From an uncultured Oscillospiraceae bacterium (GTDB lineage: Bacteria; Bacillota; Clostridia; Oscillospirales; Oscillospiraceae): DNA of 38,184 nucleotides. This document shows positions 21,807-28,970 of this stretch, piece by piece; within the stretch, counting starts at the first letter, position 1; each line of letters opens with the position of its first letter. The position numbers and the translations under genes are program-made. The notes under the pieces were generated by a model. It ran no database searches. It was not told where the DNA came from and saw only the letters and a list, made by a program, of their open reading frames with translations. Where the stretch lies: NCBI GenBank assembly GCA_947626845.1, contig CANQTW010000025.1, positions 1 to 38,184 of the forward strand. The letters are read 5' to 3'.

Positions 21807-21820
21807 TGTGCAAATGCACA
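21807..21820. promoter_or_regulatory. Candidate LacI-type operator
   Basis: TGTGCA-AA-TGCACA is a perfect 14-bp palindrome between the divergent fructanase and lacI-family genes. A half-site TTGTGCATTTT follows at 21837-21847, close to the regulator's ATG. Its symmetry and position suit binding by the LacI-family protein. Confidence 0.6.
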
Positions 21821-21881
21821 AGTTAGACAATAAAATTTGTGCATTTTCAGGCCGCACTTTTACACGCCGGAAAGGAGCGCC

Positions 21882-22901
21882 ATGAACAACTCCGTCACCG
21901 TTCAGGATATCGCCAATGCCCTGGGGCTGTCCCGCAACACCGTCTCCAAGGCCCTCAATGGCCGTCATGTGCCGTCAAAGACCCGTGACGCCGTGCTGAA
22001 CGCCGCCATAGCCATGGGCTACCGGGGGTACGGACTGGCCGCCGGCGCCGCGCCGAGGAGCGGCGGCCCCACTCGGTTCGTCCTCCTGTCCTCTCAGCAT
22101 TTGATGAACATCAACTATTACGTCAACGTCCTGCGGGGCATTGAGGAGAGCCTGGCGGGCCGGAGCATCGATCTCATCCAGTTTTGCGTTACAAGTCCGG
22201 AGAGCTTTGAGCGGTTCAAAAAATACCTCTCTCAGGCCGGCATCCAGGGCATCCTCTGCATCGAGCTTTTTGAGCCCAGCTACATCGCCGAGCTTCTGAA
22301 ATTCGACTGCCCCGTGATCTTCCTGGATTTCCCCGTGGTGGACGCGGAGATAAAGGGCAGCTACGACATCGTCCTGCCGGAGAGTCGGGACGTGATCACC
22401 CGCTTCTGCTTAAAGCTCATTCGGGAGCGGGGCGTCCGCGCCTTCGGCTTTGTGGGGGAATACCGCCACTGTCTCTCCTTCTACGAGCGCTTTGCCGGGA
22501 TGCGGGAGGCGCTGTTCCTGGCCGGCCTACCGGTGGATTTGAGCATGTCGGTCCTGGACACCGCCGCCATCCCCTATGACGCCCCGGCCCTGGAGGACGC
22601 ACTGGGGCGTCTCCCCTCCCTGCCGGAGTGCTTTGTGGCGGCGAACGACACCATTGCCACGGCCCTGCTGGACGCCCTCCGGCGCCGCGGCGTGGATGTG
22701 CCGGGGCAGGTGCGGGTGCTGGGCTTTGACAACGTAGCCGAGTCGAAAAAAACAGTCCCGCCCCTCAGCACCGTCAACGTCAACAAGACGGCCCTGGGCA
22801 AGCGCCTCACCGCCCTGCTGCTGGATCGCGTCGACGGGCAGTCACGGGCAAACCAGGTCATCCGCATCGCCTCCACCGTCATCACGCGGGAGACAACATA
22901 A
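21882..22901 (+). CDS. LacI-family transcriptional regulator
   Basis: A 339-residue regulator. The N-terminal helix-turn-helix and hinge helix occupy residues about 4-55 (VTVQDIANALGLSRNTVSKA, then LNGRHVPSKTRDAVLNAAIA). Residues 62-339 form the periplasmic-binding-like sensor (FVLLSSQHLMNINYYVNVLR; VIFLDFPVV; CFVAANDTIATALLDAL; VRVLGFDN). It probably represses the fructanase gene until a fructose-derived sugar binds. ATG at 21882 follows AAAGGAGCGCC. The sensor and the divergent position favour local control. Confidence 0.9.
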   Translation: MNNSVTVQDIANALGLSRNTVSKALNGRHVPSKTRDAVLNAAIAMGYRGYGLAAGAAPRSGGPTRFVLLSSQHLMNINYYVNVLRGIEESLAGRSIDLIQFCVTSPESFERFKKYLSQAGIQGILCIELFEPSYIAELLKFDCPVIFLDFPVVDAEIKGSYDIVLPESRDVITRFCLKLIRERGVRAFGFVGEYRHCLSFYERFAGMREALFLAGLPVDLSMSVLDTAAIPYDAPALEDALGRLPSLPECFVAANDTIATALLDALRRRGVDVPGQVRVLGFDNVAESKKTVPPLSTVNVNKTALGKRLTALLLDRVDGQSRANQVIRIASTVITRETT

Positions 22902-22955
22902 CAGACAGCTTATTATCCGCCTCGTCACCTTAACATTGCCGCGGCGGCTTTTTCC

Positions 22956-23042
22956 ATGAATGTACAAAAGATTAGAGAGCGGCTCTTGTTGGTGCTGCCG
23001 CTATTGGCGCAGCTTCAGGATGGTTTATGGGGTCTGGTATAG
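22956..23042 (+). other. Gene-poor interval with a 28-codon ORF
   Basis: Between the lacI-family stop (22901) and the next gene (23115). A short frame (MNVQKIRERLLLVLPLLAQL and eight more residues) is present but lacks a ribosome site; it may be a relic. Probably not a real gene. Confidence 0.2.
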
Positions 23043-23062
23043 CCCGATAAGATGTATCGACA

Positions 23063-23092
23063 CTGGAGCCAATCATTCTTTATTGGCTCCAG
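23063..23092 (+). terminator. Perfect 11-bp hairpin before the membrane-protein gene
   Basis: CTGGAGCCAAT pairs with ATTGGCTCCAG across an 8-base loop, followed by GTTAGAAAAAA. No T-run, so it is a weak terminator or a leader structure ending 22 bases before the next ATG. Confidence 0.45.
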
Positions 23093-23114
23093 GTTAGAAA
23101 AAAGGTGTTCATAT

Positions 23115-23474
23115 ATGAAGCTCTTATATAAATTAAATCGCTTTTATTCTAAATACCTGTTCTTCATTGTGCCAATAGGGACAGTCATGATTTCGGTTTC
23201 AGAGCTGTGTTTCGGCGATAACCCACGATATCGCAATGTCGCTTACATTTTCATTGCTGTCTTGTCACTATTGTTTCTTTATCAGTATATCGCATCACAT
23301 AAAGAAAATGTAGGATTCTGTCTGGTTCAGTTGACGTATTTCTTCATTGTGTTGGCTTTGTCGGTTGGAACCTTGTTACATGTTAGTAATACTGTTTGGA
23401 TGGTTCTGTCTGCTGCCGAAGTATTTCTTATTCTTTTTGCCCTGCTTTTTTTGCTTGCAAGTAAAAGGAAATGA
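23115..23474 (+). CDS. Small membrane protein, four predicted segments
   Basis: A 119-residue very hydrophobic protein with four probable membrane segments: about 14-30 (YLFFIVPIGTVMISVS), 42-60 (VAYIFIAVLSLLFLYQYI), 68-88 (CLVQLTYFFIVLALSVGTLL) and 93-115 (WMVLSAAEVFLILFALLFLL). It ends in KRK. ATG at 23115 after AAAAAAGGTGTTC. No recognised family. DNA here is much more AT-rich than the neighbours, which suggests transfer from elsewhere together with the broken toxin gene that follows. Confidence 0.65.
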   Translation: MKLLYKLNRFYSKYLFFIVPIGTVMISVSELCFGDNPRYRNVAYIFIAVLSLLFLYQYIASHKENVGFCLVQLTYFFIVLALSVGTLLHVSNTVWMVLSAAEVFLILFALLFLLASKRK

Positions 23475-23503
23475 AATCGCGTTCGCCTCATCTGGATATT
23501 GTG

Positions 23504-23554
23504 TTGCAATCAGCAATACAATATGGTATACTATCCACTGCAGCGGATAGTATA
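23504..23554 (+). promoter_or_regulatory. Promoter with 28-bp palindrome before the toxin remnant
   Basis: TTGCAA (23504-23509), 17-base spacer ending TGG, TATACT (23527-23532). The -10 starts a palindrome TATACTATCC (23527-23536)-ACTGCAGC-GGATAGTATA (23545-23554), the typical form of a toxin-antitoxin autoregulation site. Confidence 0.6.
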
Positions 23555-23557
23555 GAG

Positions 23558-23813
23558 GTGAAGCTGACCGTACAGGCAATCGGGCAAATCGAAGAAACAG
23601 TCCGGTATATTTCCAAAAATCTGTTGGAACCGGAAACCGCACGGAAATGGGCGGATACTCTGCAACGGGAAATCGAAAAGCTGGACTCTATGCCGTCAAG
23701 ATACCCGCTTACAGAGGAAGAACCGTGGCACACAAAAGGAATCCGTGGTAATCTACGGGCGCAGGGATCAGATCGCTGCCTTGTTAGACATGCCGTCAGA
23801 TGACATAGAGTGA
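23558..23813 (+). pseudogene. ParE/RelE-family toxin, internally deleted and frameshifted
   Basis: The first 62 codons read as a ParE-type toxin (VKLTVQAIGQIEETVRYISK; ARKWADTLQREIEKLDSMPS; LTEEEPWHTKGIR). After GIR (near 23746) the reading frame is lost, and in the +1 frame the correct family C-terminus appears at once: VIYGRRDQIAALLDMPSDD to the stop at 23811. About 25 codons of the central beta-sheet, normally between these parts, are missing, so one frame-changing deletion explains both facts. No antitoxin gene is present upstream. Probable start GTG at 23558 after TATAGAG. The product should be inactive. Confidence 0.8.
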
Positions 23814-23826
23814 TAACAGAAACTGA

Positions 23827-23860
23827 CGCCGCCCCCGGCAAACCGGGGGCGGCGCTGTTT
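23827..23860. terminator. Bidirectional terminator
   Basis: CGCCGCCCCCGG, CAAA, CCGGGGGCGGCG: a perfect 12-bp stem between the toxin remnant and the isomerase gene on the opposite strand; CTGTTTCG follows. Confidence 0.8.
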
Positions 23861-23874
23861 CGTTATGGGGGATT

Positions 23875-25353
23875 TTACGCCCAGGGATTCTCGGTGGGAT
23901 AGGGCAGGGACTTGGGCTGGTTCCAGGCGATGTCCTTGACGCCCAGATACTTGAGCACCTCGAAGAGGTACTTGCCGCAGTGGGCGAAGGCCACGGCGCC
24001 GTGGTGGGGATAGCGCTTCTGGATGAGCACGTGCCGGTAGAAGCGGCCCATCTCCGGGATGGCGAAGATGCCGATGCCGCCGAAGGAGCGGGTGGCCACA
24101 GGCAGAACCTGCCCCTCCGCCACGTAGGACCGGAGGTTGCCCTCGCTGTCGCACTGGAGGCGGTAGAAGGTGATATCGCCAGGGGCGATGTCGCCCTCCA
24201 AGGTGCCGCGGGTGAAGTCGGGCTCGCTTCCCTCCGGCTCCAGAAGCCTGTGCTGGATGAGCTGATACTTGATGGCGCGGCTCTCACACATCTTGCACTC
24301 CGGCGTGTTGCCGCAGTGGAAGCCCATGAAGGTGTCCGTGAGGGCGCAGTCATACTTGCCCTTGATGTCCTCGTCGTAGATATACTTGGGCACGGAGTTG
24401 TTGATGTCCAGAAGCGTCACGGCGTCATTGGTGACGCAGGCGCCTATGTACTCGGAGAGAGCGCCGTAGATGTCCACCTCGCAGGCTACGGGGATGCCGC
24501 GGGAGGCCAGGCGGGAGTTGACGTAGCAGGGCTCGAAGCCGAAGGCCTCCGGGAAAGCCGGCCAGCACTTGTTGGCGAAGGCCACGTATTTGCGGGCGCC
24601 CTTGTGCGTCTCAGCCCAATCCAGAAGCGTCAGCTCAAACTGGGCCAGCCGCTCGTTCATCTCCGGGAAGTACCGGCCCTCGCCCATCTCGGCGGCCATC
24701 TCCGCGCAAACGGCGGGGATGCGGGCATCATTGGCGTGAGCCTTGTAGCTGACCAGCAGGTCCAGCTCGGAGTTCTCCTCGATCTCCACGCCCAGCTCAT
24801 AGAGGCCCTTGATGGGGGCGTTGCAGGCGAAGAAATCCTGGGGCCGGGGGCCGAAGGTGATGATCTTCAGGTTTTTGACGCCGATAATGGCGCGGGCCAC
24901 GGGCACGAAATCCACCATCATCTTCACAATGTCGTCACAGGTGCCCACGGGATATTCGGGGATATACCCCTTCAGATGGCGCATACCCAGGTTGTAGGAG
25001 CAGTTGAGCATACCGCAGTAGGCGTCGCCGCGCCCGTTGATCATGTCGCCGTCGCCCTCGGCGGCGGAGACATACATGCAGGGACCGTCAAACTTCTGGG
25101 CGATCAGCGTCTCCGGCGTTTCGGGGCCGAAGTTGCCCAGGAACACCACCAGCGCGTTGCACCCGGCGGCGGTGACGTCAGCCACGGCCTTCAGGGCGTC
25201 GTGCTCGTTCTCCACGGTGACAGGGCACTCGTAGAGCTCGCCCTTGTAGGCGGCGGCAATGTTCTTTCTCCTCTGGGTGGAAAGGGCGATGGGGAAGCAG
25301 TCGCGGCTCACCGCCACGATGCCCAGCTTTACTTCGGGAATGTTGCTGCACAT
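23875..25353 (-). CDS. L-fucose/L-arabinose isomerase family protein
   Basis: A 492-residue cytosolic protein of the L-fucose/L-arabinose isomerase superfamily: N-terminal Rossmann-like part (IPEVKLGIVAVSRDCFP; NALVVFLGNFGPETPE) and a C-terminal catalytic half. The manganese site is probably Glu in ACEVDIYGALSEYIG and a downstream Asp/His (DTFMGFHCGN). Cys-rich CGNTPECKMCESR is typical of clostridial members of this uncharacterised branch. It would isomerise an aldose (fucose, arabinose or a related sugar) to a ketose; the exact sugar cannot be read. ATG at 25353 after AAGGAGGTCATTTCC. Stands alone, with no kinase or aldolase beside it. Confidence 0.85.
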   Translation of the reverse strand: MCSNIPEVKLGIVAVSRDCFPIALSTQRRKNIAAAYKGELYECPVTVENEHDALKAVADVTAAGCNALVVFLGNFGPETPETLIAQKFDGPCMYVSAAEGDGDMINGRGDAYCGMLNCSYNLGMRHLKGYIPEYPVGTCDDIVKMMVDFVPVARAIIGVKNLKIITFGPRPQDFFACNAPIKGLYELGVEIEENSELDLLVSYKAHANDARIPAVCAEMAAEMGEGRYFPEMNERLAQFELTLLDWAETHKGARKYVAFANKCWPAFPEAFGFEPCYVNSRLASRGIPVACEVDIYGALSEYIGACVTNDAVTLLDINNSVPKYIYDEDIKGKYDCALTDTFMGFHCGNTPECKMCESRAIKYQLIQHRLLEPEGSEPDFTRGTLEGDIAPGDITFYRLQCDSEGNLRSYVAEGQVLPVATRSFGGIGIFAIPEMGRFYRHVLIQKRYPHHGAVAFAHCGKYLFEVLKYLGVKDIAWNQPKSLPYPTENPWA

Positions 25354-25410
25354 GGAAATGACCTCCTTATATTTATACTAAAAATAAATTAAATTTTTTC
25401 AAAATAATGC

Positions 25411-25439
25411 TTGACAAATACTTGCGCCTATGTTATAAT
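25411..25439 (+). promoter_or_regulatory. Consensus sigma-A promoter with no gene, antisense to mrp
   Basis: TTGACA (25411-25416), 17-base spacer, TATAAT (25434-25439): all 12 consensus bases. It points right into 25440-26328, where the only supportable gene (mrp) is on the other strand. It may make an antisense or small RNA, or be a relic of a deleted gene. Confidence 0.7.
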
Positions 25440-25494
25440 GCTTCATGTAAAGGCGCGGGAGAGGAAAATCTTCGGGGTCCTGGAAAGTGTTGCC

Positions 25495-26328
25495 TTATTC
25501 CCGCGTCTTCTCGACAGCGGCCAAGATATCGTCCAGCATGTTGGTTTCCACGCCCTCGATGTCTCCGGCGTCGGCGGCCTGGGGGATGGCCGGATCGATG
25601 GGCAGGCGGGCGGTGACGGGGATATTGTGGGCCTTCGCCAGCTCCTCCAGCCGGCTCTCGCCGAAGATATAGTGCTTTTTGCCGCAGTCGGGGCAGACAA
25701 AATAGGACATGTTTTCCACGATGCCCAGGACGGGGATGTTCATCAGCTCCGCCATCTTCACGGCCTTTTCCACGATGACGCTCACAAGCTCCTGGGGAGA
25801 GGTGACGATGACGATGCCGTCCACGGGCAGGGACTGGAACACAGTCAGGGGCACATCGCCCGTTCCGGGAGGCATATCCACGAACATGTAGTCCACGTCG
25901 CCCCACCAGACCTCCTTCCAGAACTGCTGGACCACGCCGCCGATGATGGGGCCGCGCCACACCACGGGGTCGGTGGGGTTGTCCAGGAGGAGATTCATGC
26001 TCATCAGCTTGATGCCGGTGCGCGTCTCGGCGGGGACGATGCCCTCCTCCACGCCCATGGCCCGCTCGTTGACGCCGAACACCTTGGGGATGGAGGGGCC
26101 GGTGATATCCGCGTCCATAATGGCCACGGAGGAGCCCTTTTTCCGCTGGGCGCAGGCCAGCAGGCTCGTCACCATGGACTTGCCTACGCCGCCCTTGCCG
26201 GAGACCACGGCGATGACCTTTTTGACGCTGGACGCGGGATTTCCCGCCTTCGGGTCCTCGTTTTTCTTTTCTCTGCTGGCGCAGTTGGCCGCGCAGGTGG
26301 AGCAGTCGTGGGTGCATTCTTCGCTCAA
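25495..26328 (-). CDS. Mrp/NBP35-type iron-sulfur cluster carrier ATPase
   Basis: A 277-residue P-loop ATPase of the Mrp/ApbC/NBP35 family, which carries and inserts [4Fe-4S] clusters into target proteins. The N-terminal C-x3-C-x2-C-x3-C (CTHDCSTCAANC) is characteristic of NBP35-like members. Next come the deviant Walker A GKGGVGKS, the ADITGPSIPKVFG motif, PPGTGDVP, and the C-terminal CPDC that binds the bridging cluster. I choose the TTG at 26328 because AAGGAGGTTTTC precedes it; the ATG at 26424 of the same frame lies inside the promoter at 26404-26432, upstream of the start of transcription. A single gene. Confidence 0.9.
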   Translation of the reverse strand: MSEECTHDCSTCAANCASREKKNEDPKAGNPASSVKKVIAVVSGKGGVGKSMVTSLLACAQRKKGSSVAIMDADITGPSIPKVFGVNERAMGVEEGIVPAETRTGIKLMSMNLLLDNPTDPVVWRGPIIGGVVQQFWKEVWWGDVDYMFVDMPPGTGDVPLTVFQSLPVDGIVIVTSPQELVSVIVEKAVKMAELMNIPVLGIVENMSYFVCPDCGKKHYIFGESRLEELAKAHNIPVTARLPIDPAIPQAADAGDIEGVETNMLDDILAAVEKTRE

Positions 26329-26403
26329 AATGAAAACCTCCTTGGTGATCGGGTGACAGGCCTCCGGCCCGTACCCCTGGATACCGAAATAATCAATACA
26401 GAT

Positions 26404-26432
26404 ACTATACCGCTTTTTCCCCATTTCGTCAA
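26404..26432 (-). promoter_or_regulatory. mrp promoter
   Basis: On the minus strand TTGACG (26427-26432), 17-base spacer, TATAGT (26404-26409). Transcription would begin near 26397, giving a leader of about 70 bases. The gap 26329-26791 also holds the murA promoter; GC-rich repeats at 26478-26530 look structured but fit no riboswitch I know. Confidence 0.75.
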
Positions 26433-26637
26433 TCGGGTGAAGAAGAAAAAATCAGGGGGGAAATTCAAGAAAAACCGCCTGGGGAGCGGAGACAGCCGCT
26501 GCCGCGCCGGAGTGGCGGGGAACGCCAAAGGAATGACAAATTATGGTAATTCATCTTTTCCACGGACGACACAGAACGGGAGACAAAATGGGTGCGGATT
26601 ATGTCGACCATTTTTCACCTGAATTGCCGAAAAGATG

Positions 26638-26666
26638 TTGCAAAAATTTGAAACAGATGTTATAAT
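26638..26666 (+). promoter_or_regulatory. murA promoter
   Basis: TTGCAA (26638-26643), 17-base spacer, perfect TATAAT (26661-26666). The leader to the TTG start is about 120 bases. Confidence 0.75.
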
Positions 26667-26791
26667 CTTATTTACATGAGTGTTTAAGATCCTGACCGCC
26701 GGATCATATGCCGCCTGGGCGGGCATAATGACGTTAAGAGAGAGCCCAGGCAGCGCGCAGTCAACAAGTACGTACACAGGAAGGTGAGCCT

Positions 26792-28093
26792 TTGACAAAG
26801 TATATTATCAAAGGTGGGAGGCCGCTTTACGGCACCGTTGAGATCAGCGGGGCCAAAAACGCCGCCGTGGCCATCATCCCCGCCGCCATGCTGGTGGATG
26901 GGGTTTGCCGCATTGAAAATATTCCGCAAATTTCCGACGTGACCATGCTCCTGAACATTCTCCGGCGCCTGGGCGCCAGGGTCAGGACGGTGGATCGCCA
27001 CACCATGGACGTTGACTGTTCTGGCGTGCGCACGTTCAAGGCGGATTTTGACATCATGACGAAGATACGCGCCAGCTATTATCTCATCGGCGCGCTTCTG
27101 GGCCGGTTCGGGAAGGCCAAGGTGGCTATGCCCGGCGGCTGTAATTTCGGCGCTGTCAGGCCCATTGACCAGCATGTCAAGGGCTTTATCGCCATGGGGG
27201 CGGACGTGGAGGTTAAAAACGGCCTTGTCACCGCCACCGCCCACGACGGACGCCTCCACGGGGCGGACATCTATCTGGATGTGGCCAGCGTGGGCGCCAC
27301 CATCAACATCATGCTGGCCGCCGTGTTCGCCAAGGGCACGACCCGCATTGAGAACGTGGCCCGCGAGCCCCATATCGTGGACGTGGCCAACTTCCTGAAC
27401 GCCATGGGCGCGGATATCCGCGGGGCCGGTACCAACGTGATCAAGATCCGCGGCGTGGACCGCCTCAACGGCGGCAGCTACGCCCTGATCCCCGACCAGA
27501 TCGAGGCCGGCACCTATATGGCCGCCGTGGCGGGGGCCGGCGGGAGCCTCCTCATTAAAAACGTCATCCCCAAGCACATGGACTGCATTACCGGTAAGCT
27601 GGAGGAGATGGGTGTCCACGTGGAGGAGGGCGAGGACGAGATGCTCGTCTCCCGTTCCGGTTCTCTGCGGCGCATCAACCTGAAGACCCTTCCCTATCCC
27701 GGCTTCCCCACGGACATGCAGCCCCAGATGGCCACGGTGCTGTGTCTTGCCCGCGGCACCTCTGTCATCACGGAGGGCGTGTGGGACACCAGGTATAAAT
27801 ACGTGGACGAGCTGATGAAAATGGGCGCCAGCATCACCGTTGACGGCCGCAAGGCCATCATCGAGGGCGTAGGCCAGCTCTCAGGCGCCAACGTGAAGGC
27901 CTGGGACCTGCGGGCCGGCGCGGCCATGGTGATCGCGGGCCTGTGCGCCCAGGGCACCACGGAGATCGAGGGCGTCAACTACATCGAGCGCGGCTATGAG
28001 GACCTGGTAGAGAAGCTCCGGGCCGTGGGCGCGGACATCGAGAGCGTGGAGATCCCGGAGGCCAGCGACGAGGAGATCATCAAAATCGGTTAA
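26792..28093 (+). CDS. murA: UDP-N-acetylglucosamine 1-carboxyvinyltransferase
   Basis: A 433-residue cytosolic enzyme transferring enolpyruvate from PEP to UDP-GlcNAc, the first committed step of peptidoglycan synthesis. It has two alternating EPT domains with inverse alpha/beta repeats: start YIIKGGRPLYGTVEISGAKN (Lys and Asn of the active site), the loop MPGGCNFGAVRP with catalytic Cys117, so fosfomycin-sensitive by sequence, and FPTDMQPQM about residue 310. Start TTG at 26792 following AGGAAGGTGAGCC. Full length for the family. Upstream of rlmH with a hairpin between, so cotranscription is possible. Clostridia often have two copies; which one this is cannot be told. Confidence 0.95.
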   Translation: MTKYIIKGGRPLYGTVEISGAKNAAVAIIPAAMLVDGVCRIENIPQISDVTMLLNILRRLGARVRTVDRHTMDVDCSGVRTFKADFDIMTKIRASYYLIGALLGRFGKAKVAMPGGCNFGAVRPIDQHVKGFIAMGADVEVKNGLVTATAHDGRLHGADIYLDVASVGATINIMLAAVFAKGTTRIENVAREPHIVDVANFLNAMGADIRGAGTNVIKIRGVDRLNGGSYALIPDQIEAGTYMAAVAGAGGSLLIKNVIPKHMDCITGKLEEMGVHVEEGEDEMLVSRSGSLRRINLKTLPYPGFPTDMQPQMATVLCLARGTSVITEGVWDTRYKYVDELMKMGASITVDGRKAIIEGVGQLSGANVKAWDLRAGAAMVIAGLCAQGTTEIEGVNYIERGYEDLVEKLRAVGADIESVEIPEASDEEIIKIG

Positions 28094-28106
28094 ATGTCAA
28101 ATGGAA

Positions 28107-28127
28107 CGGGGGCATGGTATGCCCCCG
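28107..28127 (+). terminator. Hairpin after murA
   Basis: CGGGGGCAT, GGT, ATGCCCCCG: a perfect 9-bp stem 13 bases after the murA stop, without a T-run. It may be a weak terminator or processing site between murA and rlmH. Confidence 0.6.
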
Positions 28128-28149
28128 AACTTGTACTGCTATACTTATG

Positions 28150-28626
28150 ATGGACGTTACGCTTATCTGTGTGGGCAAGCTCAAGGAAAAATTCTATAAG
28201 GACGCCTGCGCGGAGTACATAAAGCGCCTGGGGGCCTACTGCCGCGTCACGGTGACGGAGCTTGCCGAGGAGCGGAAAAGCGAAAATCCCTCTCCGGCGG
28301 AGGTGGACGCCTGTCTTCTGAGGGAGGCGGAGGCCATTAAAAGGGCCGTCCCCAAGGGGGCGGCGGTGATCGCCCTGTGTGTGGAGGGGCGGGAGTATTC
28401 CTCCCAGGGCCTTGCGGGGGTCTTTGAGGAGTTGAGCCGGGTGAGCTCTAAGCTGTGCTTTGTGATCGGCGGCTCCGATGGGCTTCATCAGAGCGTCAAG
28501 GAGCTGGCCCGCCTGCGGCTGTCCATGTCGCCCATGACCTTTCCCCACCACCTGGCGAGGGTGATGGTGCTGGAACAGATCTACCGGGCCTTCAGTATTC
28601 TGAACGGGGGGAAATACCATAAATGA
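28150..28626 (+). CDS. rlmH: 23S rRNA pseudouridine-1915 N3-methyltransferase
   Basis: A 158-residue SPOUT-class methyltransferase (usual length 155-160) that methylates pseudouridine 1915 in helix 69 of 23S rRNA on the assembled 70S ribosome. It shows the typical start VTLICVGKLKEKFYKDACAE, the SAM-binding knot with FVIGGSDGLH (about 104-113) and C-terminal HHLARVMVLEQIYRAF. No clear ribosome site precedes either ATG (28147 or 28150); the second fits the family. The stop overlaps the start of the next gene (ATGA). Confidence 0.93.
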   Translation: MDVTLICVGKLKEKFYKDACAEYIKRLGAYCRVTVTELAEERKSENPSPAEVDACLLREAEAIKRAVPKGAAVIALCVEGREYSSQGLAGVFEELSRVSSKLCFVIGGSDGLHQSVKELARLRLSMSPMTFPHHLARVMVLEQIYRAFSILNGGKYHK

Positions 28627-28970
28627 GCGGGGAATGGAGCTTTAAGTTACCCTCCAGCGTCACCGGGAATTGGCCGGTGACGGCCTCCGGCCAGCCGGAA
28701 ACGCCCGTGTTTTTGGAGCGGGCCTTCGGCAGCGAGACGGAGCTGGCCCTGCGGCGCAACATGCTCTGGGCCTACGGCGTGCCCAGTGTGGCCAGATACC
28801 CCATGGACGGGATGCTGGGGAAGGTGGTGCTGGGGCGGTCCGGCTTCGGGATGGATATTTTCGTCCCCGAAAGTATGCTTGGGGACGCGAAAAATATTAT
28901 TGACCCATCTGAAAATGAATCAATAAACGAATCAATATATGAGGAGGAAAATCAAAATGAGCTACCGTGA
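28623..28970 (+). CDS. DUF2007-like putative signal-transducing protein
   Basis: A 115-residue protein. Residues 29-93 (VFLERAFGSETELALRRNML; YGVPSVARYPMDGMLGKVVL; GMDIFVPESMLGDAKNI) match the small alpha/beta DUF2007 domain, which has a shape similar to PII-type regulators; its ligand is unknown. No signal peptide. The acidic tail (SENESINESIYEEENQNE) is low-complexity. The gene overlaps rlmH by 4 bases and the phospho-sugar mutase by 14 bases, so it is tightly coupled to both. Confidence 0.8.
   Translation: MSGEWSFKLPSSVTGNWPVTASGQPETPVFLERAFGSETELALRRNMLWAYGVPSVARYPMDGMLGKVVLGRSGFGMDIFVPESMLGDAKNIIDPSENESINESIYEEENQNELP

Noticed and set aside
26478-26530. Riboswitch in the leader between mrp and murA
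   Set aside because: GC-rich stems are visible, but the stretch lies upstream of the murA promoter and outside the mrp leader, and no riboswitch consensus was recognised.
25411-26622. Plus-strand 403-codon frame antisense to mrp
   Set aside because: It is a shadow of the GC-rich mrp codons, has no family motif and no ribosome site. Only the promoter before it is of interest.
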